From the NCBI RefSeq assembly GCF_000006405.1, contig NW_003216498.1, forward strand, positions 513,503 to 534,032: DNA of 20,530 nucleotides, read 5' to 3'. Source of the stretch: Perkinsus marinus ATCC 50983. Its lineage: Eukaryota; Perkinsozoa; Perkinsida; Perkinsidae. The position numbers and the translations under genes are program-made. The notes under the pieces were generated by a model. That model worked only from the letters and a program-made list of their open reading frames with translations. It ran no database searches and was not told the origin of the DNA. This document shows, piece by piece, positions 1-7,774 of the stretch; the stretch's first letter is position 1; each line of letters begins with the position of its first letter.

Positions 1-40
1 CCCTCCCCCTTAGAGCGAGCGTCTCGTATTGATACTCATA

Positions 41-1833
41 ATGAGCATCGAGTTGGCCCTCTTCCTGGCCTATGCCCTACTACATTGGCTCTACCCACTC
101 CTCGTTCACAACATATCAGAAGTATGGCTTGCCAAGCACTGGTACTAATGGTAGGGACGAGGGATAAGTGGTGATTGCCGAGTTGTCAGGTTCCGATTAC
201 AATACGAAGGAGATGGGTGGTTCCGATACATGCCCTATGGGGTCTTCACTCCTCGCACATGGCGACGATGTAGATACACCGGGTCGACAGATGAAGAGGT
301 CTGCCGGGGTTATACGTTTGGGTCGTCATAGGGCTCGCATTAGGGCCGGCCCCATGGCACTGGAGAGTGGCGAGATGACTCTTTTCATGGCGAGTGCCTG
401 ATGGGGCGTTTCTCCCATGGGGATCCTGTTGGGCCCTTCCGGGCCAGAGAATTTGGTTCGGGCTCATTGTCGGTCCAGACGTACATCATGTAGTACTCGT
501 TGGGTCCTTCGGGTGGGGTGGGAGGAAACATGAGGATGTGAATAGGTATGCTACTAGCAGGGCCGAGATGGATATCCGAGACACGCACTTTTACCCTCAA
601 CGCTCAGACGATGGCATGCGGTATGGAGTTGTCGGAGTGGAATGCTGTGCTGGTGGCGATTTCTATGCGCATTTACCCCAGGTAGGCTGAGGGGCGGAAG
701 AAACTACCCCAACGGGTTCGTCAGGTTACTGACCGTATCGGGCTGGAGACCCGAGAGATCGGTGAATCTTTGAGAACTCTACGGAGGAGTCTTATTAGTG
801 GGGATGTTGATACTTACAGTAGTTATTTTGTTTGAGCAATACTGAGCCAAGGGCAGTGTGATCAGGTCTCTCGTCGCCTCCTCGTGGTGGAGGGAATCCT
901 CTTACGAGTCGGCTAGAGGATGAGGATAGGCGCATAACGGCACATCTCTGGCCTAATCGGGGCCTGGAGATAAAGGAGGGCTACGAATGCAGTGCTAGAG
1001 TGAGGGTAGTGGGTCGGTCTATGTATGTCCTGGAGCCCCTGCCCATCACTAAACCCTCTAGTGAGGCACTGGTCTTCTTGCACGGCTACAACTGTCCGAC
1101 GGAGTATGCTCTACTGCGTCTGGGCCAAATGTTGGCGCTGGGGAGGTTCCCTTCTCACATTCATCCCTTTGTATTCTCTCAAGCTACTGGGCAGACATTT
1201 TCGTATACTAAGGCGAAGCGGTGTATTGGATATTTCAAGACGGACCTTCTGGACTTCTTATTGGACCTGAGGAGAAGGGGATACGATCAGGTCCACCTCC
1301 TGGTGCACAGTATGGCGGCCCACCTGTTCTTTGCAATGCTACAGGAGTACGAGGACCGACGGTTCGCCGATCCTGAGGGTGTGGACGTTTTGAGACTCTC
1401 TAATGTAGTCCTCATTAACGCTGACTTCCCTGTGAGAGGCTTTGAGGAGGTGCATGTGCCTCGGGTATTGGAAGTTGCCGATCGAATGACGATGTATTGC
1501 GATGATAGGGACTTTGCTTTGCTCTGTTCGGAGCTCTTCTCGAGAAACAAAGTGATAGGGAGGAAGATCTGGCCAGTTAGCGCGCGCCCGGCTGGAGGAT
1601 TACCATATGGTCGTAGTCGTATTGACGTGATGGACTGCCGACATATGCAGCAAAATGTTCATTCGATACGCCATAACTACTTCAATTTAAATGTACAGAT
1701 TGTAAGCGACATCGCGGAGTTGGTCACGAATCATTGCGGGGCTGACCAGAGGCTTACGAGGACGGTGCGACAAGTTGCTGGCGAGAACGTCTTTAGTTTT
1801 CTTTGCCCTCCGAAATACGTAAAAAACGAGTAG
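41..1833 (+). CDS. Membrane-anchored alpha/beta hydrolase, DUF900-like
   Basis: The model has five exons: 41-141, 190-321, 450-681, 725-818 and 866-1833 (508 aa). Residues 2-23 are hydrophobic (starts MSIELALFLAYALLHWLYPL), so the protein is probably membrane-anchored. The hydrolase core is in the last exon. It has an oxyanion-type strand (ALVFLHGYN), a nucleophile elbow VHSMA with Ser335, an acid candidate Asp373 in LINADF, and His456 in RHNYF. This order fits the DUF900 group of alpha/beta hydrolases, whose substrate is unknown. The elbow lacks the usual glycines of GHSMG, as some family members do. A pyrimidine-rich acceptor (CCCCCTTAG) just upstream, with an open frame from it, means ATG 41 may be internal and the 5' end may lie left of the window. 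The 128 nt second intron is the least certain junction. The hydrolase fold is secure; the N-terminal half matches nothing I recognise. Confidence 0.72.
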
Positions 1834-2022
1834 AAAATTAGCTGTAATCAGCCTGGCACTGTGCTTGCTTTTGTGACCTATATTCTGTTCATCGACTATC
1901 GAAGGTATCATCGTCATGTTGTTTTAAGTGCAGTATTATTACACCGTATCTCAGCGGCAAGTAAGTTGTTCTTGTTGGGTTTTCGTGGGGAGAGGCTGAT
2001 GCTGAGTTGTTGGCAGTGTTAG

Positions 2023-2786
2023 ATGTGGCCTTGCTTCCTGCGAGAAGTTGCTGCTGATGTACGAGGGTTCGCCAATCAACTACATAGGGATGTTTATGGC
2101 GATTTGGAAACACCCTCAACGGGGATGAGTGACGCTGAGGAGTTGACAGACGCTGAAGTGGCTGAGGAGGCTGATGCCTGCTTTTGGGAAGGGGAGTAAT
2201 AAGGCTGAGTTGAACTTGTGGTTATTCCTATGCAGTCCCTTTGGTGCGCTTACGAGTGTCGATGTGTTGACCTGTCCCTCTGGGGCCAAGTCCCGATATG
2301 GTCGGCACAGGTGTATTGAAGATGATGATTGTTGCTCGAAGTATGGAGTCACCCCTGGCCGTCACCACTGACTGTGTTATAGGTCTCTCACATCGTCTAG
2401 TTCAGTATCAGTCATAGACGCTGTAGTGCAGACAGAGGGGGGATACGTTGAGGAACTGCAGGAGACGGTGGCCGCCTTGGAGGTGATCCTCTAATGGGAG
2501 CTTTACTAAGGCTAGCCTCGTCAGCTCTCAGGCACAGATCGATGAACTGAGACGAATGCTGGTCTGTGACACTGTCCCCCTGCCCTCCATGAACCCTCCA
2601 AATGCCCTACCTTTGTCCAACTCTGTCCAAGGGCCTCGTCGAGGGGAAGAGGAAAGGACGGCCACATCACGTGCCTCAAGTGTAGTAGTGGGGAGTCCTT
2701 GTGTGGGGGGAGGCTTCTTTTTGGCAGCTAAATGCGGTATAGAAAAATCTGCATATGGTCAGCCACCTGTGTTGGTGATTATATGA
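2023..2786 (+). CDS. Hypothetical acidic/coiled-coil protein
   Basis: Four exons (2023-2195, 2236-2340, 2383-2467, 2511-2786) join in phase through 40-43 nt GT-AG introns to give 212 aa. I do not recognise the family. The N-terminal third is acidic (MSDAEELTDAEVAEEADA). A Cys-containing stretch follows (HRCIEDDDCC). Residues around 105-140 (VEELQET, QIDELRRML) look helical, and the tail is rich in Pro, Ser and Gly. ATG 2023 directly follows an AG (GTGTTAG), which could be a cis or trans splice acceptor. The 3' end is uncertain. A donor near 2769 could instead skip a repeat-bearing stretch and join a short acidic exon (DLDGFSDLSGS) at about 2983-3015. Confidence 0.5.
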
Positions 2787-2899
2787 AAATTCTTGTTGGT
2801 TTCTGTACATTTCTACCCGGATTCGTGTGTAAATTTCCATAACGTAGTTTGCAAATCTCTGAGCTCAGCTGAGGAAAACGAGCATATAGCTCAACACTG
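2785..2899 (+). repeat. Dispersed ~115 nt element, copy 1
   Basis: This copy begins GAAAATTCTTGTTGG and ends CAACACTG, with the palindromic core GAGCTCAGCTGAG at 2861-2873. It aligns along its length with copies at 4031-4140 and 4895-5008, all in the same orientation and clearly diverged. It lies just after the stop of the upstream gene, or in its last intron under the alternative model. I recognise no known transposon family, terminal inverted repeats or coding frame in it. Confidence 0.6.
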
Positions 2900-3155
2900 A
2901 ATATAGGCTTACTACGTTTAGATACAATGCACTAGTATTCCAACAACCGAAAGCTTTATTATATACTCGTCGGAGGATTTGGACGGATTTTCGGACCTCA
3001 GCGGTTCATGATGAATATTCACCTGGCACTCCGGTGGCGATTGGTTACTGCTCTAGTGCGGCTCTTTCTAGAGGAGCATCTTTGACTTGCTTGATTTGAC
3101 TATAAACTAATATAACTCAGCAGTTGAGACTTTTTGGTGTTTACTGTTGGGTTAG
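2900..3155. other. Spacer between hypothetical gene and SURF6
   Basis: After repeat copy 1 the spacer up to the SURF6 start holds no convincing gene. A short acidic frame at about 2983-3015 could be a final exon of the upstream gene. AT-rich sequence (TATAAACTAATATAACTC) lies about 50 bp before the SURF6 ATG. I see no defined promoter motif. Confidence 0.35.
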
Positions 3156-5495
3156 ATGGGTGGTGGAAAGGGTGCTGAAGTAGTTTTAGGTAGTGTCACC
3201 ATGTCGGTCCCTGCTACTGTACAGGAGAGGCCCTCAGGGGCAGCAGCAGCAATGGGCTCGTCCAAGGTGTTGAGCAAGCAGGCTCTTCGGAGGAAGTACA
3301 GGGAGATACGGGAAGCAATCGATCAGACGATCGATTTGATACCGGCCCATCAGTATCTCCAGACGGTCACCTTTGGAGACTCGCCCTTGACAATACAGGA
3401 GGCGGGTGGACATGGAAGGCAGTTGGAGCCTCGAAATGTGAAGGGCACGACTAGGGTGTTGGAGGAAGTACTTAGTAAACGGAAAGTTGAGCAAGAGAGG
3501 GCTTCTGGTGTGAAGAAAAATACCAAAAAGAAGAAGGCTAGTAATAGGAGGGGAATCGCGTTATCGTCGTGGACTAGCCTGGTAGTTTGATCAGAAGCTT
3601 CGCTTCGGTCCTTTGTCTGGTTTTACGATGAATATTTAGTAATATGTCTTGATCTATCGTTATGTGCATATATTATTAAGGCCCTGTGTGAAATAGTATT
3701 ACACCACTACACTATGCAATGTTCATTGTGTGTAGAATTCATACAGTATGGTATCAATATTAACGCTGGAGGGTCAACCCTTATGACGCTATTTCTGATC
3801 AGAAGTCACTCGTCCTGTTTCTGGCGCGGAACTTCGAGAAAAACTTCATGCTAAGATCGAAGCCCTGAGGTGGGGGGGGCTGCTAGAGGTGTGTCCTGTG
3901 TAGCGTGTAGTGGTTAGGGAGGCTCGGGAGTCGCAGAAGGAGTGGAAGAAGGCTGCGAAGGAAACAGAGGAGGTAGTGACGGGTCGGGGCGCTTTCCTTA
4001 TGTTTCCCACACTGGTGGGCATTTGAGTACGGAAATTCTTATTGGTTACTATACAACCCGAATTCTTATGCGAACTTGTATAGTATGTGAGGAGACTCCC
4101 AAGCTGAGCTGGGGGAAGGCGAACATATGTTTCATCACTGCTCTCCATAGTGGAATCTATCTGCAAATACTCAATATAATTTCGGACTTGGTTTCGCACT
4201 GACATTACTGGTCCGACGACTTCCACCTAGGAGTAGAATCAGGGTGTTCGCGGCAGACATTCTGTTGGGGAGGAGTATTTCCCTTCATTGGAAAGGCTTG
4301 GGCTTATGAATGCGAGGTGTTTTCTTATGGTTGGTCCTGTTAGGATGAGGACGCTGGTGATGCTAAGAGGCTCCGAAGGGCTAAGCAGAAGGCGGCTGCG
4401 GCGGAGCGGAAGAAGAAAGCCAAAAATGGTGGGAAGAAGAAGGCTGAGATGAAGGCAGCAATAGCGGCTAAGAGGAAGGAGAGGGAGGAGGGGGAGGAGA
4501 AGGCTAATGTGAAGGAGGATCTTGACTTTAGCTCATTTAACTTCAAGAAGAGAGCAGCTGATGGTAAGGCCGTGAGGGAGGTAGTTGTATGGTGGAGTGA
4601 GATAGCGGTGTTGACCTCTATTCAGAAGGTCTCTGGTTCGAATTTACCCTGTGACACAATGGTTGTTATTCTTTAGTCGAGGAGCACAAGGAGAAGAAGG
4701 TCTCCAAGCGGCAGCGTCTAGATAGGGAGATACAAGAAGCTGAGAAGGAGCGGCAACAGATTGCCCAGGCCTCCTCTGCTGAGGAGAGAGTTAAACTGAG
4801 TCAAGACAAGGCTATTGAAAGGGTAGGGTTGGCCTTGCCTACCTTCTAGTGTGGGAAAATATGCACATTGTCTACTACATGAATTGGTGACAGTATTAAA
4901 ATCTTGTTAATTTCGTATACTCCTACCATAATTCGTTTAGAAACCCCTGTAGTTGAGGAGGAAAATCCCGAGCTCAGCTGAGTAAAGCGATGATATGTTC
5001 CAGCACTGTTCTAGCAGTTGTTGTGACATGTAGATAGCTGGTGGCGGCAACAAGGTATGTGTGTTGGTGTAGGCGATGAAGAGGGCCGCTGGGGAGAAGG
5101 TCCATGATGATGTGCATAAGTTGAGGAAAGCTCAGAAGGCTATTGATAAGAAGAGGAACAAATCTCGTGAAGAGTGGTAGGATTAGGGAGGAGGGGCCGT
5201 GGAGGGGTTAACTGTGATGGTATGTAGGGCGGCTAGAAGTAGGGAAGTGAAGGAGAAGCAGGCAGCGGCTCAGGCGAAGCGGAAGGAGAATATACAGAAG
5301 TACCGCGGAAAGAATGCTAGGAAGTCTTTGATGGGGGCAGAGAAAAAACCAAGTGAAGGTGGTAGGGGTGGGGATAGAACCGGTGCGGAAGGGAGAGAGG
5401 TGGATTCGAGGTTTCGAGGTTTATCTATTGTACCATTTGTGCTCAGGTCAAATGACTGCCGAGGGAAGCGCCTAGATACGTACAATAGAAGTTGA
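3156..5495 (+). CDS. SURF6: SURF6/RRP14-family ribosome biogenesis protein
   Basis: This nucleolar protein family (Rrp14 in yeast, Surfeit-6 in animals) works in 60S, and in yeast also 40S, subunit assembly. The seven-exon model is 3156-3540, 3803-3869, 3918-3972, 4344-4563, 4677-4822, 5073-5176 and 5228-5495, giving 414 aa. The RRP14 N-terminal domain is seen in the first exon (IREAIDQTIDLIPAHQYL, around residues 50-67). The second exon carries the SURF6 motif ELREKLHAKIEALR. The Lys/Arg/Ala-rich SURF6 C-terminal domain follows (DLDFSSFNF, then AMKRAAGEKV, KKRNKSREEW and AQAKRKENIQKYRGKNARK). Introns 1, 3 and 5 are unusually long (262, 371 and 250 nt), and introns 3 and 5 each hold a copy of the dispersed element. 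The last ~40 residues diverge from the family, so the 3' end is less sure. ATG 3201 is an alternative start. Confidence 0.85.
3588..3805. repeat. Direct repeats near the ends of SURF6 intron 1
   Basis: The 10-mer TGATCAGAAG occurs at 3588-3597 and again at 3796-3805, the second spanning the splice acceptor (TGATCAG|AAG). The 198 nt between them look non-coding. The arrangement could be a target-site duplication around an inserted sequence. I see no terminal repeats or coding capacity inside it, and chance cannot be excluded. Confidence 0.35.
4031..4140 (+). repeat. Dispersed ~115 nt element, copy 2 (SURF6 intron 3)
   Basis: This copy begins GGAAATTCTTATTGG and ends TTCATCACTG. The core is degenerate (AAGCTGAGCTGGG, 4101-4113) and is followed by GGCGAACATATGTTTCA, which closely matches copy 3. 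It lies within the 371 nt third intron of SURF6 and explains much of that intron's length. Orientation is the same as the host gene. Confidence 0.6.
4895..5008 (+). repeat. Dispersed ~115 nt element, copy 3 (SURF6 intron 5)
   Basis: This copy carries the intact core GAGCTCAGCTGAG (4970-4982), then AAAGCGATGATATGTTCCA, and ends CAGCACTG. It sits in the 250 nt fifth intron of SURF6 in gene orientation. The left half is more diverged from the other copies than the right half. Confidence 0.6.
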
Positions 5496-5701
5496 GGGTA
5501 GAGCAGGTCTCACGTTTCTCCAACTCTTCCTCTTCCTTTCGGACTCCCTCCTTCGCGTCGATCAGCAGTCACTACGTCCAACTACGTCACTGAACTACGT
5601 CTACCAACGCTTGTACACACTAATGGCTATATTTCGCTATACACGAAGCAGATCTGAGTTAGGAGGGAGTGGCGGTCATTATCGAGTTGTTGTTAGTGGT
5701 C

Positions 5702-6225
5702 ATGTCGGGCGTCTTGTTCTGTCCGACGTGTGGCAACCTACTAGTCTTACAAGCTGGCCATGATACGATGAAGTGAGAAGGCTGGTCTGCATTGGAGAGG
5801 AGTATATGAGTGTATTAGATACTGGTGTCGGACATGCCCCTACCTGTTTCCTATCTCAGAGAAGCTCACGCAGAAGGAGATACTACACAAGGAAGGTAAC
5901 GGCGGCTGTCTTTGGAAGGACCCGGGTTCAATCCCAGCAGTCGTCATTTTTCACCCGATTAAATGTTGCTAGGTGGCCCAGTGGTTGAGGATGTCCTTGG
6001 GGGTCCTGATGCATGGAAGGATGTTCAACAAACTGAAGGTCAGCGGAACTCCCCCCGCCTCCTCCTCCTCCTCCTCGTCATCATTCCTCCTCAGCTGTTT
6101 GCCCGGCGGACGGCTGTGACTCTAACCGTGCTTACTTCAAGCAGATGCAGATCCGAAGTGCTGATGAGCCAATGACGACCTTTTATCGCTGCGTAAAATG
6201 TGGAAATATATGGCGCGGCGACTGA
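5702..6225 (+). CDS. POLR3K: DNA-directed RNA polymerase III subunit RPC11 (POLR3K)
   Basis: This small Pol III subunit is needed for RNA cleavage and termination or reinitiation of tRNA and 5S transcription. Four exons (5702-5772, 5819-5895, 5982-6038, 6095-6225) encode 111 aa, close to the human 108. The N-terminal zinc ribbon is seen as FCPTCGN and CRTCPY. The family motif VEDVLGG and a following DAW precede the TFIIS-like C-terminal ribbon. That ribbon contains the invariant QIRSADEPMTTFYRC, including the catalytic Asp-Glu pair, then KCGNIWRGD and the stop. The first pair of the C-terminal ribbon is spaced Cys-x4-Cys (CPADGC) rather than the human Cys-x2-Cys; wider spacing also occurs in yeast Rpc11. 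Intron 3 has a long CCT-rich pyrimidine tract before its acceptor. Confidence 0.95.
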
Positions 6226-6348
6226 CGTTTCTTTGTTGCTAGTGTGTTTGGTAGTGCTGGGTTTTCTAGGTGAATCTTGCAATCTTGCATTTCCTCAACG
6301 CTACTTGGAGGATTTTGCTGATCCAACTATAATCGCAGCATTTTGTTG

Positions 6349-6986
6349 ATGAGCAGTTATCCATTGGAATTGTCAGCACAAGAACATGCACGTGCCGAGG
6401 GAGCGGTGTGTGGGCCGGAGATGTATCATAAGGTGGTTGACTCGGAGGCTTATGGAGAGGCAAGTCGAGTGGCTGCTCACGTGTGGCAGAAAATCTGTGA
6501 GAGATATTAGCTCGGAAAATGGCTTGAATTTGCAAAGGCCTGGGAAGTCCCAACTGGGTAGAAGCTGGTAAGTGGTAAGCACTGCTACTGCTATGGTAGT
6601 TAGCAACACTACACGTTGTGTTGAAGAGGGTAAGTATATGGTAGAAGAGAAGTGCCTCAAGAGACCCGAGGAAGGTGCAGAGCTGACTGTTGAGGACGCT
6701 GCCTTTGGAGTTGATGATGAGAAGATTAGGAAGGGCACTAGGTCTGTGAGACTGGGTGATGGCAGCTCGAGTGCTGATACAGTTGAGGTAGTACATGATG
6801 TAGTAAACGAGAGGAAAGCTGGTAGACGCAGTAACACGTAGTGGTCCAGCTGAGGCGTATAACACTGCTGCACCTGTTCCTACTGGGGTGGGAAGGAAGG
6901 TAGGCGACAATAAGAAGAAGGTCTCTAGTAGCGGTAGTAAACGTACATCTGCTGTTGCTTACAAGTCCTCGTTGAGGAGCCATTGA
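6349..6986 (+). pseudogene. Decayed tandem copy of the 7209-7574 gene
   Basis: ATG 6349 opens a frame whose residues (PEMYHKVVDSEAYGEA, then VWQKICERY) match the intact neighbour (DTDFINNIVNSESFETC, then AWQKSCVAYDYF). The match jumps by one base near 6503-6507 into the next frame (KSQLGRSW against KTQLGRSW). A TAA at 6569-6571 interrupts it, after which the match resumes (VVSTAT against NVASTAT). Beyond that the sequence diverges into an open Lys/Glu-rich frame to 6838, and another frame to 6986. I read this as a tandem duplicate that has decayed. A spliced gene is possible but unlikely, because the candidate introns would remove sequence that aligns with coding sequence in the neighbour. 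The family is unknown to me. Confidence 0.55.
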
Positions 6987-7208
6987 AACGACGATTTTGT
7001 GAAGATTATCACTTTCGTTGATAGGGTGACATTAGGCAATAGTGTCACCACTGTTTGGAGTGGTGAACAGTAATAACATCTGATTTGTATCACTGAACAG
7101 TAACTGACTTTTCTTACTATATGGTGTTTTCTCGTTAACTCTCCTTCCTGTTGTGTTCATAGCAAGTTCGCTACTTCTTTTGCAGAGCAGTTATAGAAAA
7201 ATATAAAT
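6987..7208. other. Spacer with small hairpins
   Basis: GGTGACA (7025-7031) pairs with TGTCACC (7043-7049). The overlapping ACCACT (7047-7052) can alternatively pair with AGTGGT (7059-7064), so two mutually exclusive hairpins are possible. GAACAGTAA also occurs twice nearby, about 30 bp apart. No gene is visible. These may be 3' untranslated structures of the upstream copy. Confidence 0.4.
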
Positions 7209-7574
7209 ATGTCCGCGGCAGACCGTTCGATCTGTGATACGGATTTTATCAACAACATAGTTAACTCGGAGAGCTTCGAGACGTGTAAGCAGGCAGTAGA
7301 ATGTGCCTGGCAGAAGTCGTGCGTTGCTTACGACTACTTCCTCACCAAGTCAGAAGAAGGCCTACTGCTCGACAGAGGCGACAAGACTCAGCTGGGCCGA
7401 AGTTGGAATGTGGCCAGCACTGCTACTTGTGTGGCGTATCACTCAACGAGGGACTTTGTGGATGAGTACTTCACGCCGGAGAGGAAGGAGAAGACCTACG
7501 CCGTGTTGGAATCGGCCGGGCGAGCGGCTGGTGCTGCTGCTGGTGCAGCATATAAATCCCTCAGTAAAGACTAG
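7209..7574 (+). CDS. Small hypothetical protein, intact member of tandem pair
   Basis: A single exon encodes 121 aa starting MSAADRSICDTDF. I do not recognise the family. The protein looks mostly helical and has six Cys. A Trp-containing motif (ECAWQKSC) and QLGRSWNVASTATCVAY are shared with the decayed copy upstream, so these are the best-conserved parts. The C-terminus is Ala/Gly-rich (SAGRAAGAAAGAAYKSLS). No signal peptide or clear membrane segment is seen. Conservation of coding sense against the decayed neighbour supports a real gene. Confidence 0.7.
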   Translation: MSAADRSICDTDFINNIVNSESFETCKQAVECAWQKSCVAYDYFLTKSEEGLLLDRGDKTQLGRSWNVASTATCVAYHSTRDFVDEYFTPERKEKTYAVLESAGRAAGAAAGAAYKSLSKD

Positions 7575-7774
7575 GGCGGGGCGATATTAACCATCGATTT
7601 TGAAGTTGCTGATGGCGTTGTTGTTGTTGTATCAAATTTGTGATCCGTAAATCTCTAGTAGTAAGTTTCTCTCGTGTTTGATCGTTGTGTTGTGAAGTGG
7701 TAACTGGTGTAATCCCTAAGCGCTGGCAAGACCTCATATCGACTGCTATCAGTGCCCATCAAGTTTACACGGAG

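Noticed and set aside
4625-4660. B-box-like GGTTCGAATT in SURF6 intron 4
   Set aside because: The flanks do not form a T stem and no cloverleaf can be drawn.
5920-5945. tRNA-like B box (GGGTTCAATCCC) in POLR3K intron 2
   Set aside because: No matching A box, acceptor stem or five-pair T stem around it. It is a motif alone, and the following A-box-like TGGCCCAGTGG is partly POLR3K exon.
6053-6092. CCT microsatellite
   Set aside because: It is the polypyrimidine tract of POLR3K intron 3, ending at the acceptor, so it is explained by splicing.
6266-6983. Long minus-strand open frames (up to 214 codons) over the decayed small gene
   Set aside because: They are antisense to a region with clear plus-strand homology to the intact copy, and their composition resembles reverse-complement shadow.
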